From Phaeotremella fagi (lineage: Eukaryota; Basidiomycota; Tremellomycetes; Tremellales; Phaeotremellaceae): 64,000 nt of DNA. Position numbers and translations under genes: made by a program. Shown here piece after piece: positions 48,814 to 60,570 of this stretch (positions are counted from its first letter, which is position 1; each line of letters begins with the position of its first letter). The DNA lies in assembly GCA_001599715.1 (NCBI GenBank), contig BCHU01000009.1, positions 186,001 through 250,000 on the forward strand. Direction: 5' to 3'. The notes beneath the pieces are model-generated. The model ran no database searches and was not told the DNA's origin. It was given only the letters and a program-made list of their open reading frames with translations.

Positions 48814-50430
48814 TCACAAAAAGAAAGTTCTCCTCGAAACTTCCATCTTAGGCTACAGGTAAAAATGTCAGAAATCGATGAACTCCAGTCTCCAAAGGAA
48901 AGTATGACCTACCTTCCATTTCCATTCGTATTCCTGTTCCTCATCCAAAGCAGGGATACCCAAAGCCTTCAAGCTCTTCTTCTCACTCTCAACCTTTGAA
49001 GGTTTACCCATCTCACCCATCGCTTCATCTTCATCTATTTTCTCCTGTTTCTCCAATTCATCTTCATCAACCTCTTCCTCATCTGATACCTCTTTATCAC
49101 CACCCGACGGTGGTCTTCCATCAGCAGCTGAAACTGTTGGTAAACCTTTACGTAGCCATCGTAGTTTTAACGTGAACCTTGGTCCGATTTCTTGGAGTTT
49201 CGCTGAAGTAGGCGAAGCGAACATGTATCGGTGTCTACGGAAGAAGAGGAAATCACGTTGATTGTGGAGTGTTACTACTTGTCTACCTCTGAATTGGGGC
49301 AGGGGTGGGAAGAGAGATCCGAAAAGTCTTCCTACGGCGTTACCTAAAAGTGTGGTAAAATTGTTTAAAATCAATTCGGCTAGAGGTCGATGTGTTAGAT
49401 CTAAATTCTGTATATTTAGCTGTGAGCGATCAACTCACGAGAATGAGGAGAAGGTCTTGCATGTCCCTATAGATTATGAGTACTGATCAAAGCTATATAA
49501 ACATTCACTCACAGCAATCTGCGATCCAAGCGTGACAGACGACAATTTGAAGTAAGCCGTAGGTCCAGCAGGAAGGTTGATCAAAGTAATAGCATCTAAC
49601 GCACATCAGTAAATCTCGTCTATACCCCAAATATAAACAAAACCCACTAGGTCGTTTATGATCCTCATTGACAACGATAAGAGCGTTGAACCCCCGTTTA
49701 GCAGCCCAACGTGCAACCCTCCCCATCTCGAATCCCCTTCCTTTAGGTCTTTTGAAGAACGAACCACCAGGGAAAACAGCTTTCAAATCGTCACAGAACT
49801 CGTAAGTCGTTTTGATGGCTCCTGGTGATGTCGTTATCAAGATTCGGGGTGGTGTAGTTGTTGCAGGCGCCGTTTCCTCCTCTTCCTCTTCTTCTTCGTT
49901 CTCTTCGTCCTCTATCATCTCCGTATCTTCCTCTGGTTTAGGTGATTTGGATGGTCCAGCTTCTGGCATTTCGTCGTCATTGTCATCTTCTTCTGATTCC
50001 TCCTGATCATCCTCATCTTCATCATCACCATTGACCAATCGTGAAGCTTCAGCTGCTCTTGCTGCTGCATCTTCCAAAGTCTTTGGATCAGCCGTGAGAT
50101 ACGATGTAGAATCGTATATCCTAGTGTTATCAATAGTTCTAGGGATGTTAGCAGCCAAACGAGCCTAAACATTGAATCATCAATATAAACTCATTGCAGC
50201 ATGTTGGGACAAACGTATTCACCCGCTTTAATTCCTCCCCAACGCCTTTCTCTTTTTCAGCTTTCCGAATCTAAAATAACAAATCCATCAGCTCAATTCG
50301 AGATTATTGAGAAACTTTGACTGCTCACATCCATCCGCCTTTTCAATTTCGCCTGAGCTTTCTCCCTCTTCGACTTTCTGTGTTGTTCAGATCTCTTGAA
50401 GGCATTGGGGATTTTATGTTCTGGTGCCAT
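48814..50430 (-). CDS. RPF1: Ribosome production factor 1 (RPF1), Brix domain
   Basis: RPF1 is an IMP4-family nucleolar protein needed for 60S assembly and 27S rRNA processing. About six exons encode roughly 470 residues. The N-terminus MAPEHKIPNAFKRSEQHRKSKREKAQAKLKRR is strongly basic. An acidic insert of about 60 residues follows (EDEDDQEESEEDDND and long Glu runs). The Brix domain starts at PPRILITTSPGAIKTTYEFC and includes GFEMGRVARWAAKRGFNALIVVNEDHKRPNAITLINLPAGPTAYFKLS. Then come GRLFGSLFPPLPQFRGRQVVTLHNQRDFLFFRRHRYMF and EIGPRFTLKLRWL. A final intron (GTAGGT...CTGTAG near 48911-48852) changes the ending to WKWKPKMEVSRRTFFL, the family C-terminus, with a stop at 48814. Confidence 0.93.
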
Positions 50431-50794
50431 CTTGAGCTATCGGTTGATAGGCTGTCTTTCAATTTTCAATTCTTCGACCAGAAACAAAAACAAATTCAAA
50501 ATTCTGAAATCTTAAGTGGAGGCTTTATTTTGTTATTAAATTTTTACACGTCATTTGGGTTGGTTTGGTTTTAGTGGCGGAAATTGAGGCTAATCAGAAT
50601 GACTTTTGAGACAGTCTGTACTGTACATGTATATGCTAACCCGAATAGAACGGATACATAACCAACACCAAACCCTAATTGAGAACTATATACGATTTTA
50701 AACAACGGAATGAGTAGAAGAATTATAACTAGAAACCCATCCCACATCCGCCCGCCCTCATCCCTCATCCCACTTCAACCCTTACTTTGCCACA
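50431..50794. other. Spacer between RPF1 promoter and membrane-glycoprotein 3' end
   Basis: This stretch of about 360 bases is AT-rich near RPF1, with CTGTACTGTACATGTATATG near 50617-50636. No gene was recognised. Confidence 0.45.
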
Positions 50795-52487
50795 CTACTT
50801 CCTAGCTCCAGGTGGGATATCAGTATACAAAGGAGGGAGTTCTACACGAGTCTGCTGAGCTGGATTTGGACTGGAAGAACCACTCAAAGACCCAGCATCC
50901 TGATGTCTCTGGAAAGAGAATGACGAGCCAGTAGGTGAAGTCAACAACGGTTGCTGTTGTTCATGTTCCCCGAATTCATTAATAGCACTGGATCGATTAT
51001 TCGGATCGACACCTTGATTGGGTGATGTACCGTTCACTGAGTAATGTGAAAAAGTTTGTGTAGGTGATGTTACCTGACTATGACGAGATTTCTCACTTCC
51101 ACCGAAATTGTTGTTTGTACCAGCTGATAAAGGTCTGATTGGGATGGTCGATTGAATCATACCAGGTTCCTCGATAGTGAAAGGTGTAACCAGATCTTCT
51201 GGTCGATCTCGAGATCTAATAGATTTAATTTCAGTGGGTCCGTTATCATATGTTTCACTGTATTGTCGGAATCCAGTGGTTGGTCGACTGTTCTGTTCCA
51301 TATCGTCTCTAGCCCTTTTTCGTCGTAGATAAATCCAAATTCCCACAGCTAAAGCTATAGCGATGGCTGCACCACCTACTGCTATACCGGCTATAGCACC
51401 TGTAGAGAGTGAACTACCACCACTACTGCTGTCTTTGGAATCTGATGATACTTGTTGTAAAGGTGGTAGGGTTTCTGAAACCATGCCATCTGGATAACCG
51501 TAGAAACGGGTCATGTTTTGAACTTGAGTTGAACAATTTGTTGATGGTCCGGCGGTAACTCGATAAACTCCACTCGTACCGCCAGCACCCCAACTAAGTC
51601 GATTACTGAAAAAAAAAGGCGGGGGTTAATCACTACCAACGATACTATCACCATTACTCACTTTAACATCAAGGTGAAATACGTATCAATAGTCATATTA
51701 ACTCTCCAATCCATATACGAAGCATCGCTGGGCAAGGGAACGACCCAAGGTAAATACGAACCGTCTAATGGGATCACCGAGAAGTTGTATGGTCCCTGTT
51801 CAGGGGGTCCGTCCCATGTCAATCTGAAGTTCTTGTCACATTCAGCAGTCGTTCCTGAGACGTTGAAATTGAATAAATGGAGTGATGAATTTGAGCTGAC
51901 GGTTGATAAACAATTTGTCAAACCGTTACCGACTATTTGGGTTGGTGAGACGCCACCTGGAATTTGGGCTTTTCAGTCCTGCTGTGATGATTTTATAGGG
52001 GATGACGACTTACCGGTTCCAAAACCGTTGTTATCTGAGAGAAGGAGTGTGTATTGCGAGCCATAGGCTAGTTGAACTTGTATCTAGATGATGTCAGACT
52101 AGGTAAAAGTAATTGATATCAAACCCACATCAGCATAATACAAGTTTGGATTGTTGGGTTGTGTTTTGTAGACGGCAAAAGTGATGGGTTGTCTATGAGG
52201 TGATCTGTTTAATGAAGGGTCGTCAGTTCAATTGGACGTGTGACAGATTGGATGCTGATACTGACAACATGTAGCCAACAGATGGTGGCGATCCTCCAGT
52301 TTGATTAAAAGTATAGACCTGGGAATACGTTAGAAGCGTCACATGAAAAAGAAGTCAAGGGACTCACGCCACATGAGTTTGTGCTACTTGGCCAAGTGAA
52401 AGTCATGGCTTCAACACTTGAGAGGTAGATGATGAACAGGAGACGATAGATGATCATACTGACAGAGGTTGTCATCATTGGATACAA
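50795..52487 (-). CDS. Secreted-type single-pass membrane glycoprotein with PPLY tail
   Basis: About five exons encode roughly 480 residues. A signal peptide (SMIIYRLLFIIYLSSVEA) is followed by TFTWPSSTNSCG, the start of a small beta-type ectodomain with Cys and Trp/Asn repeats (YADVQLAYGSQYTLLLSDN, NFRLTWDGPPEQGPYNFSVIPLDG) and many Asn-X-Ser/Thr sites. A Ser-rich stalk leads to a Gly/Ala membrane helix (TGAIAGIAVGGAAIAIALAVGIWIYL), RRKRARDD as stop-transfer and about 200 disordered cytoplasmic residues. These end in VELPPLYTDIPPGARK. The PPLY sequence is a PPxY motif recognised by Nedd4/Rsp5-type WW domains, so ubiquitin-controlled turnover is inferred. The layout is that of the abundant basidiomycete surface proteins with no assigned ligand. 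Confidence 0.75.
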
Positions 52488-54030
52488 TGATAGTTGTGAA
52501 AGTGATAAAGTTGTGAATAGTAGATGATGTCGAATGGGTTAGCAAAAGGGCGTGAGAAAAGTGTGGTATGTGGATAGGAGGTAAGTTACGAAAGAGTGCG
52601 GATACTGGTTTCAATTCAGATCTCAATCCCATGCACCCAAACACACACCTTCTATTCGGTTCGGTCATCAGGTCAAATTAAATTAAACGACACAAAGGAC
52701 AAGGACAAGGATTTGATCATCAAAGGTGAGCAAGCATCACAGCCTTGATGCCACCTTGTTGAAGCGATGCCAAGGTTAAGAGTGAGAAATAGAATTCCGT
52801 TTCTGCCGGCATGCAATGAAATGAAATGAGAAATGCGATCTCGTCGTGGTCCTATTCGGGATCGTCGTTGTCTCAGACAGCAGACTTGTTAACCGTTCTC
52901 CGAGAATGGTACTTCCTCTGAGAGTAGTGAGTAGTCACCAGTCACCAGTCACTTAAAATGGCATTTGATGTATGTAAGTCGAGGAATGACTCCGAGGTGG
53001 GCGGGAGGAAAGAGGGAAAGTGATTGATTGTGATTGGTCTTGGCAGGTCAGGAACGAGATGTAACTGTAAGTCACTTTGTACGTTTTAAATTAAGTGATG
53101 CATATCCTGCCGGCATGAGGCGTTTTCTTAAAGTTATACATACAGTATACATACATGAAAAAGGGTGGTGAGATTCTACAGGAAGAGCATGAAGACGAGA
53201 AAAACCTTTCTCACATCATTCCAATTCATTTATCAGCGGATAAATCTTCAGACGCAGGTCTGAAGTACGAAGTCGGGTATCCATTTTGGTTTAATGTCAA
53301 CTGCGGTATCTGAGTGGTCTCGGGGCTGTGATTGATTTCATTTCCATCGGATCTGATTGGTCTATTAGGATTTTCAGCTTTTAGTGCGGGAGTTGAAATG
53401 AATCGACGGCACTGACTGCACTGACTGACCTTTGATTCTTGGTAGAACGAAAACAGCAGAAACCTGTTTTTAGAGATAATTGGTCTGTGAATGAATAGAT
53501 TGAAATCTCGTCTTCTGGATGAGAGTTTAGACTGGTTGAAGAGTGTCGATCTAGGGGTTGTTATTTGATGTCTACATAAGTGTAATTATGATAACCACTC
53601 ACTCATTGATTGATGAACTCTTGGAGGTGTTGTTATGACATTCATCACGTTGAATGTGAATTAGAGAAATAACGAGCCTCGATTCTAAAGGGATTTATCG
53701 ATTCAACTCATTTATAGAACTCGGAAGGCTATTACTTCCTTGCACACTGACTTTTCGCTTGAAAATAAACTCTCGCCTTGAGATCTAAGTCAGCGGGGCG
53801 ATGCCAAGGTAAGAGGCGTGCGTGCATCAAAACGCATACTCCCACCTCCTCCTTTCTTGTACCGAGTCACCGAATAGGCGTCCGGACAATCAATCACACA
53901 CAGACATACATAATACATAATACACAAGACGGTTCATCTCACGAACCAAAGACGACTTCTTATTTTTGATCATCACTCAATTCTGAAATTCAACTTCCAC
54001 AATTTCATCTCTGCATCAACAACACTTATC
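52488..54030. promoter_or_regulatory. 1.5-kb divergent intergenic region with repeated 11-12-mers
   Basis: The stretch separates the start codons of two secretory-pathway genes. GCGATGCCAAGG occurs at 52764-52775 and 53798-53809, and CTGCCGGCATG at 52804-52814 and 53107-53117. CACCAGTCACCAGTCAC is a short tandem repeat near 52935-52951. No open frame with support was found. Confidence 0.5.
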
Positions 54031-54862
54031 ATGCTCTGTTTCTTGATTTTCAGTGTTTTCGTCGCCACAGTCTCTGCTCATTTCACACTCGACTATCCCG
54101 TAAGTCAATCAAACATCCCCTATCCTCATGCTTATACTCATCCTACTAGCAAACACGTGGATTCGTCATTGCCAATGAAATACAATTCTGCGGTGGATTC
54201 CCCAATGCAACTGATAGACAACCCTTCCCAATAAACGGTGGACCAAGTGAGTACTTCATATCATATCAACCAAATAAGTCTGATATCTAACCTTTTGGTT
54301 TTCAGTTTGGATAACGAATCTACACAACACAACGACACGTTTCGAAGCGGGATTATCATTAAGCAACAACCCAACTTCCTTCACTGATTTCAATTATACT
54401 TCCAACGGTCAAAACCCAATTGTCACCAAATCATTCCCTGTGAACGGTGGTTCACATTGTTGGATTGTGGATTTCTCGACTTTGGGTTTGAAGATTGTTG
54501 ACAATTCAAATGCGACACTTCAAATTCGTTATAATGATGTAGGTGACTCTCTTCTTTCCTTTGCCTCAAGTGTTTGGTTGACAGTTTAACGTGTATAGGG
54601 TACGGGTGATTTATTTCAATGTACAGATTTGGTTCTACTTCAAGGATTCACAGCTCCTTCAAGTAGAACTTGTACCAATAACGAAGCTCTCACTTCGGGG
54701 TCGGGTTCTGGTTCTGTTTCTGGTGTAACATCTGCAGCCACTGGTGCTATTACGTCAACTACTAGTAAAAGTTCAGCTATCAGGATGAAGGATTCGAATA
54801 CAAATTGGGCTTTCGTGGGTTTATCTATCTGTTTATCATTTGTGATTGGAGCTTTAATTTGA
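54031..54862 (+). CDS. BIM1-like copper-binding GPI-anchored protein (X325 family)
   Basis: A signal peptide (MLCFLIFSVFVATVSA) ends so that the mature chain starts with His, the hallmark of the LPMO-like X325/BIM1 copper proteins. The next segment, HFTLDYPQTRGFVIANEIQFCGGFPNATDRQ, is formed across an intron ending CTACTAG. Further parts are INGGPIWITNLHNTTTRFEAGL, PVNGGSHCWIVDF (with the His and Asp expected to help bind copper) and FQCTDLVLLQGF, giving four conserved Cys. A Ser/Gly/Thr-rich stretch and a hydrophobic C-terminus (WAFVGLSICLSFVIGALI) indicate a GPI anchor. In Cryptococcus, Bim1 serves copper uptake with Ctr1 during copper starvation rather than polysaccharide cleavage. Four exons are present; the length of about 210 residues is normal. 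Confidence 0.88.
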
Positions 54863-55169
54863 TTTCATATTTGGTGTGAATATGATTCTTCTAGTTCTGG
54901 GCCTATTCTGTACTTGTATATACCAGTCTTTCCTTTCCTCTATATTTCCTTTCCTCATGATGAATTTTATAATGAACCGTCCCGTCCTGCCACAAATACG
55001 CTCAACTGATAAGAGAAATGACACGTAATTGATATATTATTACAATAACAAAGAATGTTGGTTGACGCGACTGTCTTCAACTTTGACCATCAACATCACC
55101 ATCAACAATCGATAGCGACAACGACATTAGAGGTAACGAAGAGAGCATCAAAGGTAACGACCAACAACA
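54863..55169. promoter_or_regulatory. PIF1 upstream region
   Basis: This holds the 3' flank of the BIM1-like gene and the PIF1 promoter and leader. Frames from the upstream ATGs at 55055 and 55249 do not join the helicase frame. Nothing else was recognised. Confidence 0.45.
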
Positions 55170-57576
55170 ATGCCACCTTTAGTAACTTCAAGATCGACCA
55201 ACACCGCCTCGTTCTCCAGAGTGAACAGCATAAAAAGAGAATGGGACGATGATGATGATTTCTTCGAGACACCAAAATCATCACAGGAAATCGAATGGAG
55301 TCCGTAAGTCTATCAATGTGATGTTGACAATAAGTATCGTGCTAATACTAGATATCAATAGATCACCAAAGAAACGGGCTCCATCACCTGTGCCTCCACC
55401 TGTCGTCAATCCTAATGAAACCGCTGCTGATAGACGAAGAAAAGCGATCATGGCGGCTATGGGAATGACTGATCCTTTACCCTCAACTTCTACCTCTACC
55501 ACTACCGCTTCCACATCGACTTCTCGTTCAGCCACTATCCGTACACCCCAAATCTTACCTTCACTACCAACCATCTCATCAACTTCGTCGATGGTAGATA
55601 CCAAAAAACGTCAAATGCCTTGGGAACAAAATAATGCGTATGTTTTCAAGAAAAAAGATTACTTCCTGTTATCAGACGCTAATCATAGATTAGTACCGCT
55701 AAAAAATCCTTACAAGCTGAATCAAGTTCAAGATCTAATTCTTTAACAAAAGGTAAAGCTGAACCCAAGGGTCCGTTGATCAACATCAAACAAAAGATGG
55801 TTTTGAGTGTTGAACAACAAAAAGTTCTTTCTTTGGTTGTTAATGAGGGAAAGAACATTTTCTTCACTGGTAGTGCAGGTGGGTATACGACTAACGATGA
55901 ATACAGATAGAAGGGGCTAACTGTCTACCATAGGTACTGGAAAATCCGTTTTGTTGAGAGAAATCATCAAATCACTTCGAAAGAAATATGCGACAGCTGC
56001 AGACGCTGTTGCTGTCACCGCTTCGACCGGTATCGCAGCTTGTAATATCGGAGGTGTGACTCTTCATTCATTCGGTGGTGCCGGTATAGCGATAGAGGAT
56101 GTTGGGGTTTTAGTTGGAAAGATTAAGAAAAACAAAAAAGCTTTGGCTAGATGGTTACGAACCAAGGTATTGATTATCGATGAAGGTAGGTTAAGGGTTG
56201 ATCTTGAAATGTCACCAGGGTGCTAATCAACATGATCTAGTTTCTATGGTCGACGGAGATTTATTTGACAAATATTGTAAAATCGGAAGTATGCTTCGAA
56301 AAAATACTAAACCATTCGGTGGTATTCAAATCATCGTTACTGGTGATTTCTTCCAACTTCCACCTGTTACCAAAGGTGGTCAACCTAAATTCGCTTTTGA
56401 AGCTGAAATGTGGAATGAGACTATTAGCATATCAGTGAATCTGACTAAAGTGTTTAGACAAAAGGATCAAAGTAAGTTTCAGTTTGATTGAGCACGGGCA
56501 TAGGCTTATGATTACAGCCTTTATCGACATGTTGAATGAAATGCGATTTGGTCGTCTGACACCAGCCTCGATTTCAAAATTCAGATCGTTATCGCGACAT
56601 ATCACTTATAGTGATGGCATCGAACCCACTGAACTTTTCCCCAGACGAGAGGACGTCGATCGATCCAATGGTACAAGAATCAATGCACTGAATACCAATG
56701 GATATACCTATACGTCAACGGATGGAGGAGCAATGCAAGATCCTAAACAACGTGAAAAGCTGTTATCGAATTTCATGGCACCGTCCCATATCCAAATCAA
56801 AGAAGGAGCTCAAGTCATGTTGATCAAGAATCTAGATGAAACACTGGTAAACGGATCAATGGGAATCGTCATTGGATTCTGTCACAAGATGTTATTCGTT
56901 CAAGATTTAAATGGGAACTGGCAACCTGATGGTGAAGTCGGTGATTTGATGGATGACGATGAAGATAAACGTGTCAAGATGAGAAAGATTTTGGAGAGTA
57001 AGATCAGTCCTGATGCTAAACCTTGTCCGGTGGTTCGATTCAAGGTTCCAGGTGGGGTTAGAGATCATTTGGTGGAAATGGATACTTTTAAGAATGAACT
57101 TCCTAATGGAGAGATTCAAGTTTCGAGAACTCAGGTGGGTATTTTGGTGTTCGCTTTCTGTAGGTTGATGCTGACTATCTGTTTATTAGGTACCGCTAAT
57201 TCTTGCTTGGGCTATGTCGATCCATAAATCTCAAGGACAGAGTGAGTTGTGATCATTTACCGATGGCTAGTAGCTGATCAAGTATAAAGCACTTGACAGG
57301 GTTAAAGTTGACCTTGGGAAAGTTTTCGAGAAAGGTCAAGGTTAGTTTGCGAGCCCAGTTTATTGGAGGAAGCCTTAACTAACCTACTTATCAGCTTACG
57401 TCGCTCTTTCTCGTGCAACTTCATTAGAAGGACTACAAGTCACTGGATTCAGTGCAGATAAGGTCAGTTTTTATCGACAGTCATTATGACTTGTACTAAC
57501 TGACATTTCAAAATAGGTCATGGCACATCGTAAAGTAGCAGTTTGGTCTTCGAGTTTACGTGACCTCAACCAATAG
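55170..57576 (+). CDS. PIF1: PIF1 5'-3' DNA helicase
   Basis: This is a superfamily 1B helicase of nuclear telomere, G-quadruplex and mitochondrial DNA maintenance. The start at 55170 gives [35 protein letters not shown], in frame with the helicase. An intron near 55638-55695, ending in ATTAG, avoids the stop of the unspliced frame. The helicase core reads [26 protein letters not shown] (motif I), [20 protein letters not shown] (Ia), [16 protein letters not shown] (II, across an intron), [13 protein letters not shown] (III), LTKVFRQ (IV), [12 protein letters not shown] and [10 protein letters not shown]. Motifs V and VI are [21 protein letters not shown] and [19 protein letters not shown]. 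The total is about 650 residues. The Ser/Thr-rich N-terminus is short for the family. Confidence 0.93.
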
Positions 57577-58014
57577 TTTGTCAATATTGTCTTTCAGCTT
57601 ATTTATTTACTTCATTATTCTGTATATTTTATACGTTCCATTCTATTGTTACCCTTACATTATTCTTCATTATCATGTTGATTATACCACCCATTGCATG
57701 TATACGATCAAGTACAAGAAGTGAGTGCCACTTTGTGGTGTTGCTGTTTTGGTACAGTATTGTTCTGTTACTGCGGGGGATAATTAATTGACTGCGACTG
57801 CGACTTTTTTCATTTCAACCATCATACAACCAATTTAAGATGATCTTATGGACATTACTTATCTTGGTCTTATAATCTCATCAGTCTGTTCATCATATTT
57901 CATCTTCTGTGTGGAAGAACATAATCTCATAAAGACAACTCAACGTTGTCGAGATCGATACATTTAAATAAATTTTTACATTCAATTAATCAAACCCATC
58001 TCGCAGCGACAATA
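57577..58014. promoter_or_regulatory. Intergenic region upstream of the type II membrane protein
   Basis: This AT-rich stretch contains the PIF1 3' flank and the next promoter. An in-frame ATG at 57946 would add 23 residues to the following gene. No other feature was seen. Confidence 0.4.
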
Positions 58015-60281
58015 ATGATTCTACCGGAAGATACCAAACCACCTATAGATTCAGATGAAGAAGACGTTTATGAGAACTACGAAGATTTCGTTGATAGTGG
58101 ATACGAACTTTCGCCAGCTACAGCAGCGAGATTACTTCGACCAATAGACGAGAGGGAATATGGTGAATTGGTATCAGGCTTGGGTCTAGTGAACGGAGAC
58201 AGAGAAGGAGAAGAATTCGAGTATCCACTTTCACCTGGTGTATCTAATCATCCGTTGTTACCTTATCCTGATACCGATGATACAGAACTAGGATTAGGAT
58301 TAGGTCCAGCACCACCTTACACCCCTCGACCAATTTTCAAAAAATCATTTAGGAACGGTTACGGATTGTTCAGAACTCAATTACCTAGACGCAGAGGAGC
58401 GGGTTTTGGACAGCGTAAACAATCACCGAAAACCAAGTTGGCTATGATTGTAGCTTACGCTTTGGGTGGTTATGTGATCTTGACGGTGATTACTGCTGTT
58501 GGATTCAAGATTTTCGGGGGTAGAGGTCATCATCCCCATGGACCTTTTGATCGACCTATCGAAGATGATCAGGAGGATAATAACGGTGGTAGTGGTAGTG
58601 ATTCAGGACCAGAGAAACAATTCCAACGTGATGGAAATGAATTGGTTTGTTCCAATTTCACTGATGATTCTTTATGGAGTTGGATCGACGGTGAGAACTC
58701 CGTTGGTGGGACGAATTCAACTTTTTTGTTACCTTTGGATAGGGGTCATTCTATTTTCACTCATTTAATTGGTCCGGCTGCTATTGGTCCTATCAGACTT
58801 GGGAGGTATGACGCCAATTCGAAAATTGAATTCGAATCTACCATGAATTCTTATAATCTTTTGACACCCCCACCTGGAGCTCGGTTCGATCATAAATTCA
58901 AACATGGCGAATATGTCAAGGTGGTCGTTGAATCTTTGTTCAACGTTTTGGAGACTTTTGATGATCAACAAGAAACCATGTCTACAGAATTCAGTCCTGG
59001 TTGGGAAATGTTGGTTGGATCGAAACTTTGTTTAATGGATAGGAGATCATCTAAAGGTGGTAACGGCAATTTCACCGAGAACTTCGAAAGGAATAAAGAT
59101 AAAGATCATCAGATGGATGATGCAATGGGCGTTGGGATTTATACGAAAACAATCGAAAATTCAATTCATCCACGACAACCTTCAGTACCACTTAAATTTA
59201 TCATCCATGTTTTACTACCATCGTTCGAAATCCCTTCATCAACAGATGTTTCCTCACATAAACCACCTGGTCCACTTGGATTGGCATCGGCTATTCTCGA
59301 ATCGTTATCTTCAGATGACCACAAACATCATGGTCCACCTGATGAACCGCCTAAACATTTCGTTAATTCCTTGGAATTGAGAGGTGGTGCGACTGATTTC
59401 CTGATTGATGATCTTGGAGGTGTCGAGTTGGGTGATTTGTTCATGGAAAGCGCTTTGGGTTCTGTTGAATTCAGTGAGAAAGGTGTTAGAGCTGGCAAAG
59501 TCGGTGTTAAGGTTGTCGGCAGTGTTAAAGGTTTAATTGGGGTTTATGATAGTTTGGAAGTGGACACTCCTGTGTAAGTTGTAATCGTTTACATGGTTTT
59601 CATCCGCTAATCTCGTCGTTTAGGGGAGAAATCGATTTAGACATTTCATTGATCACTCCACCTGAACATGCTTTATATCTCCCACCTCCAAATTCCAACT
59701 CAACAGACGATGTACCACCAGGTCCACCTATGCGTACTGACGTATGCAATCTACCTCCAGTCACCATTGCTGCAAGAGCTGGTAGTGAGAAAATGTCAAT
59801 CAGATACCGAGATTGGGAAATCCCTTGTCGAGGAGTCAGACAGGATGGATTCAGTTTAATTGGTGATATCGAGGGTATGTAACATGAAATTTTTCAACAC
59901 GAATGTTAAGCTGACATATTCATTGTCTCAGTTCATCACCATCCCCTCTTCACTGGTCATTATAGATTAGGTACAGCTCTCGGTGACTTATCACTCGAGA
60001 TCCCAGACGACGAAATCCCAGATCCAGAAAACCTAAATCGTCATAGAAACATCACGATCGAGAAACAAGATAGAGCAGGTGCGAAACAATGGACGGGGGT
60101 AGTTAGTTGGGAAGAGGAATCGGATTCACAACCGTCCTCTGATGAGGATGGAGAAGACGACGAAATGAAATTGGCGAAACGTAAGATTTCACCTCCGGCT
60201 GATCGACCTAAATGGCACCATAAGAATGAGAAGGGTATGGATGTATATAGTTCTGCTGGGAATGTTAGAGTGATCTTTTGA
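58015..60281 (+). CDS. Type II membrane protein, large extracytoplasmic domain, unknown function
   Basis: Three exons encode about 680 residues; introns lie near 59576-59623 and 59875-59930. The first 140 residues are acidic and Pro-rich (PIDSDEEDVYENYEDF). A basic stretch (PRRRGAGFGQRKQSPKTK) precedes one membrane helix (LAMIVAYALGGYVILTVITAVGFKIF), giving a type II topology. The distal 500 residues are mixed beta-type with two clear modules. One contains WSWIDGENSVGGTNSTFLLPLDRG, the other RGGATDFLIDDLGGVELGDLFMESALGSVEF and GVKVVGSVKGLIGVYDSLEV, which looks like a right-handed repeated beta-strand pattern. Asn-X-Ser/Thr sites are present. No known family is recognised. It could be a secretory-pathway or cell-wall-related protein. 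Confidence 0.7.
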
Positions 60282-60570
60282 GTGAGGATTATTAGGTATT
60301 TTGGGATTTCTGGGGTGTTTCTTGTATTGTCCTTTGTTGTATACAATGTAGTTGTATTTGCTGTAAAAATGTTAGAGGGATGAATGATCTGTCTCTTCAC
60401 TTCACTTCGGACGGAGCTGACCGGGTGGTAGGAGCGAGTTGAAATTAGATGGATTCATTCGTACCATTGTTCATTCCTACATTATACGTATCATACTTCA
60501 AATACAGCACCGACACCTCTCCACCACACCCGCACCCAACATCAAACTCCAAACTCCAATCCCCAAACAC

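Noticed and set aside
53700..54030. Copper-responsive elements before the BIM1-like gene
   Set aside because: I looked for TTTGCTC-type sites and saw no convincing match, so copper control is left as inference from the family only.
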